From: Diaphorobacter sp. HDW4B
Lineage (GTDB): Bacteria > Pseudomonadota > Gammaproteobacteria > Burkholderiales > Burkholderiaceae_C
Assembly: GCF_011305535.1 (NCBI RefSeq)
Contig: NZ_CP049905.1
Span: 4,834,001-4,898,000, forward strand
Reading direction: 5' to 3'
DNA: 64,000 nt
Below the pieces are notes generated by a model. That model searched no databases. It had not been told where the DNA came from and saw only the letters and a program-made list of their open reading frames with translations. Positions 8,696 to 16,402 of the stretch are shown here, one piece after another (the first letter of the stretch is position 1; every line of letters begins with the position of its first letter). The position numbers were made by a program, and so were the translations under genes.

Positions 8696-9445
8696 TTAAC
8701 CGCGTTCACCGTTGATGGAAACGGGCGGGAACGGATAGGGCTTGTTGGGCTGGTCGATCCAGTCCATGAAGTCCGCACGCGCGCCTGGAAAACCAATCAT
8801 CTTCCAGCCGACCATGCCTTTGTTGCCACCGTAGATCGGGTCGGCCAGAAAGCCTTCTCGCGCATTGGCAAGCACCTGGTTGAAGAACAGCTTGGCGGGG
8901 ATGTTGGGCAGATCGATCTTGCCTTCGTCGAGCAGATGCAGGATCTCGTCCTGCTGCTTCTTGTCGAGTTCGGCAAAGGTCTTGCCGTCGCGATTGGCCT
9001 TGCACCACGCATCGCAATCGGCCACGCCATGGCGGTACATGTCGCGCGGCGTCATGTTGTGCTGGTAGCCAAGCTGCGGCACCACTTCGGGGTGGAAGGG
9101 GCCTTGCATGTACCAGAGCTTGCCGTGGCCCCAAGGCATTTCCAGTTGGCGGTCGATGAATTCAGGCACACCCGCTTCGACTGCGCCGGGGCCGATTTCG
9201 TCCTTGGGAATCAGGATATCGACGGCTGCCGTCACGAAGGCCCATTCGGCGTCGTTCAGATAGCTGGGGGAATACTTTGCTGGCGCACCGGCCGCGTGGG
9301 CGGCGGAAATCGGCGTGTTGCCATCCGTGCATGCGACCTGCGTGACGGCCGCGCCAGCAGCCAGGCTGGACGCGGGCACGACCGCAATCATGCGCCGCAG
9401 AAAGCCGCGCCGCGGCTCGATGGTTTTTTCAGTGGAATCGTTCAT
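8696..9445 (-). CDS. Gluconate 2-dehydrogenase subunit 3-type (gamma) protein with Tat signal
   Basis: A 249-residue small subunit of the same dehydrogenase. The N-terminus has a twin-arginine motif (RRGFLRR, near residues 13-19) followed by a hydrophobic stretch and an AGA-type cleavage region. The body matches the gluconate dehydrogenase subunit 3 family (PSYLNDAEWAFVTAAVD, IPKDEIGPGA). In characterised relatives this subunit acts as chaperone and carries the folded flavoprotein through Tat. It is the first gene of the operon, with the GMC subunit starting 12 bp after it. Confidence 0.92.
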   Translation of the reverse strand: MNDSTEKTIEPRRGFLRRMIAVVPASSLAAGAAVTQVACTDGNTPISAAHAAGAPAKYSPSYLNDAEWAFVTAAVDILIPKDEIGPGAVEAGVPEFIDRQLEMPWGHGKLWYMQGPFHPEVVPQLGYQHNMTPRDMYRHGVADCDAWCKANRDGKTFAELDKKQQDEILHLLDEGKIDLPNIPAKLFFNQVLANAREGFLADPIYGGNKGMVGWKMIGFPGARADFMDWIDQPNKPYPFPPVSINGERG

Positions 9446-9868
9446 GGGGCGTTCCTCGGTTCATGAATCGCACGGCCATGAATGCCGCAAGAGTCGCAAG
9501 GAAAACCACCCGTCAGAACCGCTCGAAAAAGATGAAGAGCGAAGGAGAACCGCTGGCCAGCCCCGCGAAGTCAGATGCTGGACTCGAGGAAAAAGCACAT
9601 CAGGGAAAGGGCGTCGACGCGCCCAAAGTCGGCTCGCGGAAAAGGGCAAGCCAGACCACTCTGGACGCGGGCGCAGGTTCTCAACACATACCCACACAGG
9701 AATCCAAACACACTGCATTCATTCAGCCGTGCTTTGAATTGACTTCTGATGTTAGTTGCCTAAACAAATTGTTGCATCCAACCGGGCGAGACCTGCTTTG
9801 GAGGCATGGTTGTCTTTGCCAAGGTCTGGCAGAGACGCGCGAACAGGAGTATTCGCGAGCGGATGGCT
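9446..9868. other. 423-bp gap without a convincing gene
   Basis: This spacer lies between the CoA-transferase stop and the first dehydrogenase gene on the same strand, so it should carry the promoter of the dehydrogenase operon. Open frames exist on the plus strand, but they are Lys/Arg/Ser-rich, run on antisense into the CoA-transferase gene and lack ribosome sites. I see no clear hairpin terminator, tRNA or repeat. Confidence 0.5.
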
Positions 9869-11149
9869 TCACAGAACCTGTCTGTTTCTCAGCGCCTGAA
9901 TCTGCTCGGCGCTCAAGCCCAGGTTCGCTTGCAGCACCTCATCCGTGTGTTGCCCAAGCGCAGGTGGTGCATGGCGCAGCGTGGTTGGTGTGTCCGACAT
10001 GCGCAGTGGGCTGGCTGCCGTGGCGATGCGGTTGACCACCTTGGAGTCTGCCGGTTGGCTTCCGTTGGGATAGCGTTCCTGTTCCACGCGAATCTGGCGG
10101 GATTGCACGTGGGGGTCGGCGTAGGCTTCGGCGATGTTGTTGATCGGGCCGCAGGGCACGGCCTTGTCTTCGAGCAGGGCCACCCAATCGGCGGTGCTGC
10201 GCTGTCTTGTGACTTCGCACATGCGCGCAATCAGTTCGTCGCGGTGTTTGACGCGGGCTGTGTTGGTGCGGAATTTCTCGTCGCTGGCCAGGTCGAGACC
10301 CGCTGCTTCGCAAAAGCGTGCGAACTGGCCGTCGTTGCCGATGGCGAGCAGCATGTTGCCGTCGCTGGTGGGGAAGTCCTGATACGGCACGACGCTCGGG
10401 TGCTTGTTGCCCAAGCGCTGTGGGATGTTGCCAGCGTTGAGAAAGCCAGCGCCCTGATTGCCGAGGATCGCCATGGCCACGTCGAGCAGCGCCATGTCGA
10501 TGTGCTGGCCGCGCCCGGTGTGGTGGCGCGCTTCGATGGCACCGAGGATGGCGGTGGTGGCATACATGCCGGTGAACAGGTCGATGACGGCCACGCCCAC
10601 GCGCATGGGGCCGCCGCCGGGTTCGCCATCGGCTCGGCCGGTGATGCTCATGAGGCCGCTCATGGCCTGCACGAGCAGGTCGTAGCCCGCGCGGGGTGCG
10701 TAGGGGCCGGTCTGGCCGAAGCCGGTGACGGAGCAGTAGATGAGGCGCGGGTTGAGTGCTTTCAGCGATTCGTAGTCGAGCCCGTAGCGCTTGAGGCCGC
10801 CGGTCTTGAAGTTCTCGACCAGCACGTCGCTTTGCTTGGCGAGTTCGCGGATCAACTCCTGGCCTTCGGGCGTCGCCATGTCCACGGTGACGGAGCGCTT
10901 GTTGCGGTTGCAGGCGGTGAAGTAGCAGGCCTCTGCTGTATTGTTGCCGTGCTCGTCCTTGAAGAATGGAGGACCCCAGTGACGGGTGTCGTCACCTTCG
11001 CCGGGCTTTTCGATCTTGATGACGTCGGCGCCCATGTCGGCCAGATTCTGGGTGCACCACGGGCCCGCGAGCACGCGTGACAGGTCGAGCACGCGGATGT
11101 GGCCGAGGGCGCCTTGGGGATGCTGGGCGTCGGTATGGGGTGTCGTCAT
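9869..11149 (-). CDS. CaiB/BaiF-type class III CoA-transferase
   Basis: A 426-residue family III CoA-transferase, which moves CoA between acyl groups such as formyl, succinyl, crotonobetainyl or aromatic acids. The start at 11149 is supported by GGAGACTT just upstream; the longer frame would add nine residues without a ribosome site. Diagnostic segments are IRVLDLSRVLAGPWCTQNLADMGADVIKIE at the N-terminus (seen as the usual glycine-poor opening) and NRNKRSVTVDM, followed by the catalytic-Asp region (VAVIDLFTGMYATTAILGA). It is transcribed divergently from a LysR regulator, which is the usual control arrangement for such degradation genes. The acid it activates is not known. Confidence 0.93.
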   Translation of the reverse strand: MTTPHTDAQHPQGALGHIRVLDLSRVLAGPWCTQNLADMGADVIKIEKPGEGDDTRHWGPPFFKDEHGNNTAEACYFTACNRNKRSVTVDMATPEGQELIRELAKQSDVLVENFKTGGLKRYGLDYESLKALNPRLIYCSVTGFGQTGPYAPRAGYDLLVQAMSGLMSITGRADGEPGGGPMRVGVAVIDLFTGMYATTAILGAIEARHHTGRGQHIDMALLDVAMAILGNQGAGFLNAGNIPQRLGNKHPSVVPYQDFPTSDGNMLLAIGNDGQFARFCEAAGLDLASDEKFRTNTARVKHRDELIARMCEVTRQRSTADWVALLEDKAVPCGPINNIAEAYADPHVQSRQIRVEQERYPNGSQPADSKVVNRIATAASPLRMSDTPTTLRHAPPALGQHTDEVLQANLGLSAEQIQALRNRQVL

Positions 11150-11260
11150 AAGTCTCCGTTGTCTTTTGTTGACCAAAGTGCTATGGCCTGCCGTGCCATC
11201 GTAGGGCCTCCGGGCAAAGTCTGGCTTTCATTCTTTTTAAGCGGGCATTCGACCTCAATC

Positions 11261-11304
11261 ATTGCAATAAGGCATTCGTCGATAGCGGCCGCTTTCCCTA
11301 GAAT
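11261..11304 (+). promoter_or_regulatory. Divergent LysR/CoA-transferase control region
   Basis: The perfect palindrome ATTGCAAT (11261-11268) sits between the two divergent genes, where a LysR-type regulator would bind. A -10-like TAGAAT (11299-11304) ends only 6 nt before the LysR ATG and no Shine-Dalgarno sequence is visible, so the LysR mRNA may be leaderless or nearly so. Confidence 0.35.
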
Positions 11305-11310
11305 GCCCGC

Positions 11311-12225
11311 ATGTCCATGCATTTCGACCTAGTAGACCTGCGCCTGATGGTGCACATCGCCGAAGCCAACAGCATGACGCGTGGGGCGGAGCTGTCCTTC
11401 ATCTCGCTGCCCGCCGCGAGCACGCGCATCAAGAATCTGGAGGAGAGCATCGGTACCAAGCTGCTGTACCGCACCAGTCAGGGCGTGACGCTGACGCCGC
11501 CTGGCCAGGCCTTTGTGACGCATGCGCGCATGGTGCTCGGGCAGATCGAGCATCTGCGCGGCGACATGCAGGAGTACGCGAGCGGCATCAAGGGCCATGT
11601 GCGGGTGTTTGCCAACACCACGTCGCTGGGTGAGTTTCTGCCCGACGTGCTGCGCCTGTATCTGCGGCGCAACCCGGATGTGAACATCGACCTGCGCGAG
11701 CGGCTGTCGCACGACATCGTGCGCGCGGTGACGGAAGGGCAGACCGACATCGGCATCGTCGCCGGGCTGGTGCGAACGGAGAATCTGGAAACTCTGCCAT
11801 ATCGACGCGACCGGCTGGTTCTGGTGGTGCCGCGCGGCCATGCGCTGGATGGGCAGACACAGGTGGATTTTGCGGACACGCTGGAGCTGGACCATGTGGG
11901 TCTGCACGAGTCGAGCGCAATCCATGCGTTCTTGCGTCAGGCGAGTGATCAACTGCACCGGCCGATCAAGCAGCGCATTCAGGTGGGCAACTTCGAGACG
12001 GCGTGCCGGATGATCGAGTCGGGGGTGGGGGTGGGGATACTTCCGGAATCGGCTGCCAGCCGCCATGCGCAGGCCATGGGGATCACGATTGTGCCGTTGT
12101 CGGATGCGTGGTCGGTGCGGGAGATGCAGATTTGCGTGCGCAGCATGGAAGCCTTACCGTCCTTCGCCCGCGAGCTGGTAGAGCTTCTCGTCGAAGATGC
12201 GCAGGGTAAGCTGAAGACTGATTGA
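11311..12225 (+). CDS. LysR-family transcriptional regulator
   Basis: A 304-residue LysR-type activator/repressor. Residues 1-65 form the winged helix-turn-helix (LVDLRLMVHIAEANSMTRGA, then LPAASTRIKNLEE), and residues about 90-300 the two-lobed effector domain (GHVRVFANTTSLGEFLPDVL). It starts 161 bp from the divergent CoA-transferase gene and probably controls it in response to the substrate acid or its CoA ester. It is followed by a small hairpin and then by an insertion sequence. Confidence 0.93.
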   Translation: MSMHFDLVDLRLMVHIAEANSMTRGAELSFISLPAASTRIKNLEESIGTKLLYRTSQGVTLTPPGQAFVTHARMVLGQIEHLRGDMQEYASGIKGHVRVFANTTSLGEFLPDVLRLYLRRNPDVNIDLRERLSHDIVRAVTEGQTDIGIVAGLVRTENLETLPYRRDRLVLVVPRGHALDGQTQVDFADTLELDHVGLHESSAIHAFLRQASDQLHRPIKQRIQVGNFETACRMIESGVGVGILPESAASRHAQAMGITIVPLSDAWSVREMQICVRSMEALPSFARELVELLVEDAQGKLKTD

Positions 12226-12249
12226 TCTTTTGTTTTTGTTTGCCAACTA

Positions 12250-12268
12250 CGAAGCCTTTGCGGCTTCG
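12250..12268 (+). other. Small hairpin after the LysR gene
   Basis: CGAAGCC (12250-12256) pairs with GGCTTCG (12262-12268) around TTTGC. There is no T-run behind it, so it is a weak terminator candidate at best. It lies about 10 bp before the insertion sequence. Confidence 0.35.
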
Positions 12269-12276
12269 ATTGGCTA

Positions 12277-13105
12277 GGGCCTGTTCACGTTACCGAAGCA
12301 ACTCAAAGATCAAAGCCAGCGAGACAAACGCGGCATACATTGCATCCAACTTGTCGTAGCGGGTAAAAACTCGCCGATAGGCCTTGATCCGCCGAAATAA
12401 CCGTTCAACTTCATTGCGTTGGCGATATTTTTGCTTATCTAGTGGCGAGGGATTCTTGCGTCGTGGATGCGCAGGGACAACCGGGATAAGGTTTCGATCC
12501 TCAGCTGCTGCACGCAAGTCATCGCTGTCATAGGCGCTATCCATGAGCAAATACACAGCTGAATCTTGCGCGTCAATCGCCTCGACGAGTTTGCGGCCTT
12601 CCGGGCTGTCCCCGGCTTGTCCGGGCGTCAAACTCCAGATCAATGCATCCTTGCAACTGGCTGCGACCATGTGAATCTTGCAGCTCCATCCACCTCGACT
12701 CTTGCCTATGGCTTGTGGTCCGTTTTTTTCTGAGCCCCGCAGCCATCAGGGTGAACTTTGACGATGGTGGAGTCCAGGCTCAACGCTTGAACAGCCCACT
12801 GGCTAAGTGCCTGTTGCTGCAGATGGTTAAGAACTTCGGCAAGTACGCCGCTATGGGCCCAGCGATACAGCCGCATGTACACGGTGTGCCAGGGCCCGAA
12901 TCTGCGTGGCAAGGCTCGCCATTTGCACCCGTTGCTGGCCATGTAGGCCAAAGCATTAAGGAACCTGTAGTGGCTGATCAACTTGCTGCCGCGAGGCTTG
13001 GGCAGCAGGTGACGGATACGTTTGAACTGAGAGCGGGTGATGTGCATGCAGGCGAGCGATTCTCGCTGCTCTGACATGCACTCAACTATTTAGGTGAACA
13101 GGCCA
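12277..13105 (-). mobile_element. IS5-family insertion sequence (IS427-like, frameshifted transposase)
   Basis: About 829 bp bounded by an 11-bp perfect terminal inverted repeat GGCCTGTTCAC (12278-12288; complement at 13094-13104). TA (or TAG) occurs on both flanks (12275-12276 and 13106-13107), consistent with the short target duplication of this group; element ends are uncertain by one base. The transposase is encoded on the minus strand in two frames joined at an A7 run. The element looks intact and sits between a LysR gene and an acyl-CoA operon, where it interrupts no recognisable gene. Confidence 0.88.
12290..13077 (-). CDS. IS5-family DDE transposase made by -1 frameshift
   Basis: Two overlapping frames: the first encodes 123 residues (13077 to 12706), the second the catalytic C-terminal part. 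They join if ribosomes slip back one base on an A7 run (complement of 12723-12729). The fused product of about 262 residues reads through QAIGKSRGGWSCKIH, a conserved IS5 core sequence, which shows the shift is the intended reading. Catalytic residues are visible: Asp in SLDSTIVKVH, Asp in LLMDSAYDSDD and Glu in RNEVERLFRRIK (the Y/R-E-K signature). The unshifted product may act as a regulator, as known for IS427-group elements. Confidence 0.88.
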
Positions 13106-13126
13106 TAGTCGTTTGGGGGCGGCGAT

Positions 13127-13205
13127 ACGGGGCCTGATCCTTCGTTGTGCCTTCTTGCCGTACGGGAGTACTGTCTGCGTCGGCACGCCTCGTCTCAGGC
13201 CCCGT
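13127..13205. repeat. 79-bp inverted-repeat element beside the IS
   Basis: ACGGGGCCTGA (13127-13137) is repeated as its exact complement TCAGGCCCCGT (13195-13205) around 57 nt that hold a further small symmetry near CGTACGGGAGTAC. It lies in the 190-bp noncoding stretch between the IS and the acyl-CoA dehydrogenase gene. It may be a dispersed intergenic repeat or a remnant mobile element; I cannot test copy number from one window. Confidence 0.45.
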
Positions 13206-13295
13206 CTCGCCGTTGTGGCTGTGGGTTCAAGCGGCGGCTTGCGCTTCGCAGGCTCGCTGTTTTGGACATCCGGGCAGTCTGGAGATCGGCTTATG

Positions 13296-14456
13296 TCAGG
13301 GCAATGTTCCTTTTTCCCTGATCATGTTTCTGGCGATGATGATTTGTTGAATCTGGGTCGTGCCCTCATACAGTCTGAACAGGCGCACGTCGCGGTAGAA
13401 GCGTTCGATGCCGAACTCGGTCAGGTAGCCTGATCCGCCCAGAATCTGCACGGCGCGGTCTGCTACGCGGCCGGACATTTCGGTGGCGAACATCTTGGCG
13501 CAGGAGGCTTCGGTGGAGACGTTCTTGCCTTCATCGCGGCGGCGGGCGGCGTCGATCACCATGCATTCGGCGGCGTAGAGTTCGGCCTGGCTGTCGGCGA
13601 GCATGGCTTGCACCAGTTGGAACTCGGCAATCGGCTGGCCGAACTGTTTGCGCTCGAGCGCGTAGTTCAAGGCATCGCGAAGAATGCGCTTGGAGACGCC
13701 CACCGCGACTGCGGCGATGTGGATGCGGCCTTTGTCGAGCACCTTCATCGCGGTCTTGAAGCCCCGGCCTTCCTTCAGTCCGATGAGATTGGCCGCGGGC
13801 ACGCGCACGTTGTCGAAGAACACATCGCAAGTGTGCGCTCCGCGCTGGCCCATTTTCACGTCGTTCTTGCCGAAGCTGATGCCGGGTGATTTGGCGTCGC
13901 AGATGAAGGCCGACACTCCCCCCGAGCCCTTGTTGGACGGATCGGTGCGCGCCATCAGCGTGAACACGCCCGCATGCGGGGCGTTGGTGATGAAGCGCTT
14001 GTTGCCGTTGACGATGTAGTCGTCGCCATCGCGGATGGCGGTGGTTTTGAGTGATGCCGCATCCGATCCCGCCTCGGGCTCGGTGAGTGCGAAAGAGGCC
14101 ATGATTTCGCCGGTGGCGAGTTTGGGCAACCATTGCTCTTGCTGCTCGGGCGTGCCATCCATCAGAATGCCTTGCGAGCCGATGCCCACCGTGGTGCCGA
14201 TCACTGAGCGGAACGCGGGCGAGGTCTGGCACAGCTCGAAGAGCACGCGCACTTCTTCTTCCATGGTGAGTTCGAGACCGCCAAAGCGCTCGGGAATCGT
14301 CATGCCGAACAGGCCCAGCTCGCGCATTTCCTGCACGATGGCTTCGGGGATTTCGTCGGTTTCGGCAACGATGTTTTCGGCAGGCACGAGGCGCTCGCGC
14401 ACAAAGCGGCGCACGCTGTCGAGCAAGGCCACCAGAATTTCTTCGTCTCGGATCAT
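13296..14456 (-). CDS. Acyl-CoA dehydrogenase
   Basis: A 386-residue FAD acyl-CoA dehydrogenase, introducing the alpha-beta double bond into an acyl-CoA. The start at 14456 is chosen for the GGAAGGAGA site upstream; the longer frame adds 49 low-complexity residues. Signatures are ALTEPEAGSDAASLKTTA (flavin and substrate loop) and GGSGYLTEFGIERFYRD near the C-terminus, with the catalytic-base region LYEGTTQIQ. It is the third gene of a minus-strand operon, 31 bp behind the thiolase-like gene. Chain-length preference cannot be read. Confidence 0.93.
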   Translation of the reverse strand: MIRDEEILVALLDSVRRFVRERLVPAENIVAETDEIPEAIVQEMRELGLFGMTIPERFGGLELTMEEEVRVLFELCQTSPAFRSVIGTTVGIGSQGILMDGTPEQQEQWLPKLATGEIMASFALTEPEAGSDAASLKTTAIRDGDDYIVNGNKRFITNAPHAGVFTLMARTDPSNKGSGGVSAFICDAKSPGISFGKNDVKMGQRGAHTCDVFFDNVRVPAANLIGLKEGRGFKTAMKVLDKGRIHIAAVAVGVSKRILRDALNYALERKQFGQPIAEFQLVQAMLADSQAELYAAECMVIDAARRRDEGKNVSTEASCAKMFATEMSGRVADRAVQILGGSGYLTEFGIERFYRDVRLFRLYEGTTQIQQIIIARNMIREKGTLP

Positions 14457-14487
14457 CTTGGTTGTGTCTCCTTCCTGCGTTGCTCGA

Positions 14488-15699
14488 TCACAGCGCGTTC
14501 GACGTGCCGAGAATCGCCGTGGACTGGCTCGACAAGGTGCCGCCATTGCCGTGGCAGACCGCCGTGTCGTGCTTGGCGAGCTGCCGCTGACCGGCCTCGC
14601 CACGCAACTGGCGCACGGCCTCGATCAGCGTGAAGATGCCGTACATGCCCGGATGCACGCAGGACAGACCGCCGCCGTTGGTGTTCACCGCCAGTCGGCC
14701 ACCGGGCGCAATCGCGCCGTTCTGCACGAACGCGCCGCCTTCGCCTTTCTTGCAGAAGCCGAGGTCTTCGAGGAACAGGATGGTGTTGATGGTGAAGGCG
14801 TCATAGAGCTGCGCCATGTCCATGTCCTTGGCGCTCATGCCCGCCATGGCAAAGGCTTGCGGGCCGGATTGCGCGGCGGCGGTGGTGGTGAGGTCGGGCA
14901 TGCACGAGATCTGGCGGTTCCAGATGGCCGTGGCGTTGCCGAGCACATAGACGGGCGGTTGCTTCAGATCTTTCGCTCGATCGGCGCGCGTGAGCACGAT
15001 GGCTCCTGCGCCGTCGGTGACGAGGCAGCAATCGCGCACGGTGAGCGGGCTTGCGACAGTGCGCGATTTGAGCACTTCGTCGATGGTCAGCGGGTCGCGC
15101 ATGAAGGCTTCGGGGTTCTGCTGCGCCCAGGCACGAGCGGCCACGGCGACTTCGGCGAGCTGCTCGCGCGTGGTTCCGAATTCATGCATGTGGCGCGCGG
15201 CGGCCAGTGCATACGCGGTGACGGGCAGCACCGGTTCGTAAGGGTGTTCGTAGGGCTGCGGGTCCATGAACCTGCGCGCGGCAATGCTTTCCTTGCGACC
15301 GAATGCAGCCGAGCGCTGGGCGCTGCCGTAGCAGATCAGCACAGCCTTGCACTGGCCCGCATCGAGCGCGCGAATCGCAGGCAAGAGGTGCGCGATGAAG
15401 CTGCTGCCGCCCACCATCGTGCCGTCCACATAGGTCGGGTTGATGCCCAGATGCTCGATTACCGGCATGGTCCACATGCCCGAGTTCACGCTGCAGGTGG
15501 CAAGGCCGTCGATATCCTGCATGGTCAGGCCCGCATCGGCAACGGCGGCGTGGGCCGCGCGCACCAGCAGTGTCATGTCGTCCATGCCGGGCGATTCGCC
15601 GCAGCCGTAGGTGGCGGCTCCGGCAATGGCGACGCGGCCGCGCAGGGCGCGATTGACCGTGGCGGCGTCGAGATGGGATTGCGGAATGCGTGCGTTCAT
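14488..15699 (-). CDS. Thiolase-like protein (Ltp2/BbsB-type, SCP2-thiolase fold)
   Basis: A 403-residue thiolase-fold protein. The C-terminal histidine motif (GLSCVHPGMYG) is kept, but where degradative thiolases have their nucleophilic cysteine (Cys-x-Ser-Gly) this protein reads VGGSSFIAHL, so the cysteine appears to be missing. Its start overlaps the stop of a DUF35/OB-fold gene by four bases. Such pairs are known as acyl-CoA aldolases (Ltp2 with a ChsH2 DUF35 domain) and as atypical thiolases (BbsA/BbsB). I infer C-C cleavage or formation on a CoA ester as a complex with that partner. Automated annotation as acetyl-CoA acetyltransferase would be doubtful. Confidence 0.85.
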   Translation of the reverse strand: MNARIPQSHLDAATVNRALRGRVAIAGAATYGCGESPGMDDMTLLVRAAHAAVADAGLTMQDIDGLATCSVNSGMWTMPVIEHLGINPTYVDGTMVGGSSFIAHLLPAIRALDAGQCKAVLICYGSAQRSAAFGRKESIAARRFMDPQPYEHPYEPVLPVTAYALAAARHMHEFGTTREQLAEVAVAARAWAQQNPEAFMRDPLTIDEVLKSRTVASPLTVRDCCLVTDGAGAIVLTRADRAKDLKQPPVYVLGNATAIWNRQISCMPDLTTTAAAQSGPQAFAMAGMSAKDMDMAQLYDAFTINTILFLEDLGFCKKGEGGAFVQNGAIAPGGRLAVNTNGGGLSCVHPGMYGIFTLIEAVRQLRGEAGQRQLAKHDTAVCHGNGGTLSSQSTAILGTSNAL

Positions 15700-16082
15700 G
15701 CTGCGGCTCCTTGCGCGGAAGCGGGGTGGAAGACCACCAGTCCGCGTCCTTCGCGCTGGGCGACACGCGCCTGCACGCGCTGGCCGATGAACACCGCTTC
15801 GGGCGCAACGTCTTCCACGCGGCTCATCATGCGAACGCCTTCATCCAGATCGACCAGCGCCACGTTGTAGTTGCCGCCAGCCTCGGGTTTGCGGGCGATG
15901 GTGCTGGTCGAATACACCGTACCCGCGCCGCTTGCGCGCACCCATTTGAGCGGGCTGGCTCCGCAGTGCGGGCAGAGTTCGCGCGGGGTGAACACATGCT
16001 GGCTGCATTGCGGACATTGTTGAATGCAGAAACGGCCCGCATCGAGCTCGGCCTGGTAATGCGTCTGTGCGCTCATTTGCAT
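15696..16082 (-). CDS. DUF35 OB-fold zinc-ribbon acyl-CoA-binding protein
   Basis: A 128-residue protein of the DUF35 family. The N-terminal rubredoxin-like zinc ribbon is visible as CPQCSQHVF and then LCPHCG (C-x2-C...C-x2-C, about residues 20-40), followed by an OB-fold domain (GAGTVYSTSTIAR, YNVALVDLDEGVRMM). These proteins bind acyl-CoA and work as obligate partners of thiolase-like subunits. It is first in the operon, and its TGA overlaps the ATG of the thiolase-like gene, pointing to translational coupling and equal subunit amounts. Confidence 0.88.
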   Translation of the reverse strand: MQMSAQTHYQAELDAGRFCIQQCPQCSQHVFTPRELCPHCGASPLKWVRASGAGTVYSTSTIARKPEAGGNYNVALVDLDEGVRMMSRVEDVAPEAVFIGQRVQARVAQREGRGLVVFHPASAQGAAA

Positions 16083-16402
16083 GGTGCTGCGTCTCCTGGT
16101 TGGCTTTTTGTTTCAATGATTTTTCGAGCATGCCTGCATCGCCATGGTGCAGCAATTCGGGAATCCGAAAGATGGTCTTCAGTGCATTCTGGCTTGCGGA
16201 ATTTTCATGGCTTTGCACTTCGTATAAACCCGGCTTCACGGCCTTCTAAGCCATGCTTTCACAACCGTGCATAGGCGATAGCGCAGCGTGCGAACTAGCA
16301 TCCGACCCGGCACCAGCCTTGGGCTTCAAGCATCTCAAGCATTCCAAGCGATGTGGGCTGGCTCTTGCATCCTCACACCAAAAGTTCACAGGAGACAAAA
16401 GA
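16083..16402. other. 320-bp divergent spacer
   Basis: Holds the promoters for the DUF35-led operon (minus) and for the solute-binding protein gene (plus). A TATAAA at 16223-16228 is the best -10-like box on the plus strand, but no well-spaced -35 goes with it. The 150-nt open stretch before 16403 in the plus frame lacks a signal peptide or ribosome site and is not called as coding. Confidence 0.4.

Noticed and set aside
9463-10035. 190-codon plus-strand frame in the gap before the dehydrogenase operon
   Set aside because: It is Lys/Arg/Ser-rich, has no ribosome site, and its second half is antisense to the CoA-transferase gene.
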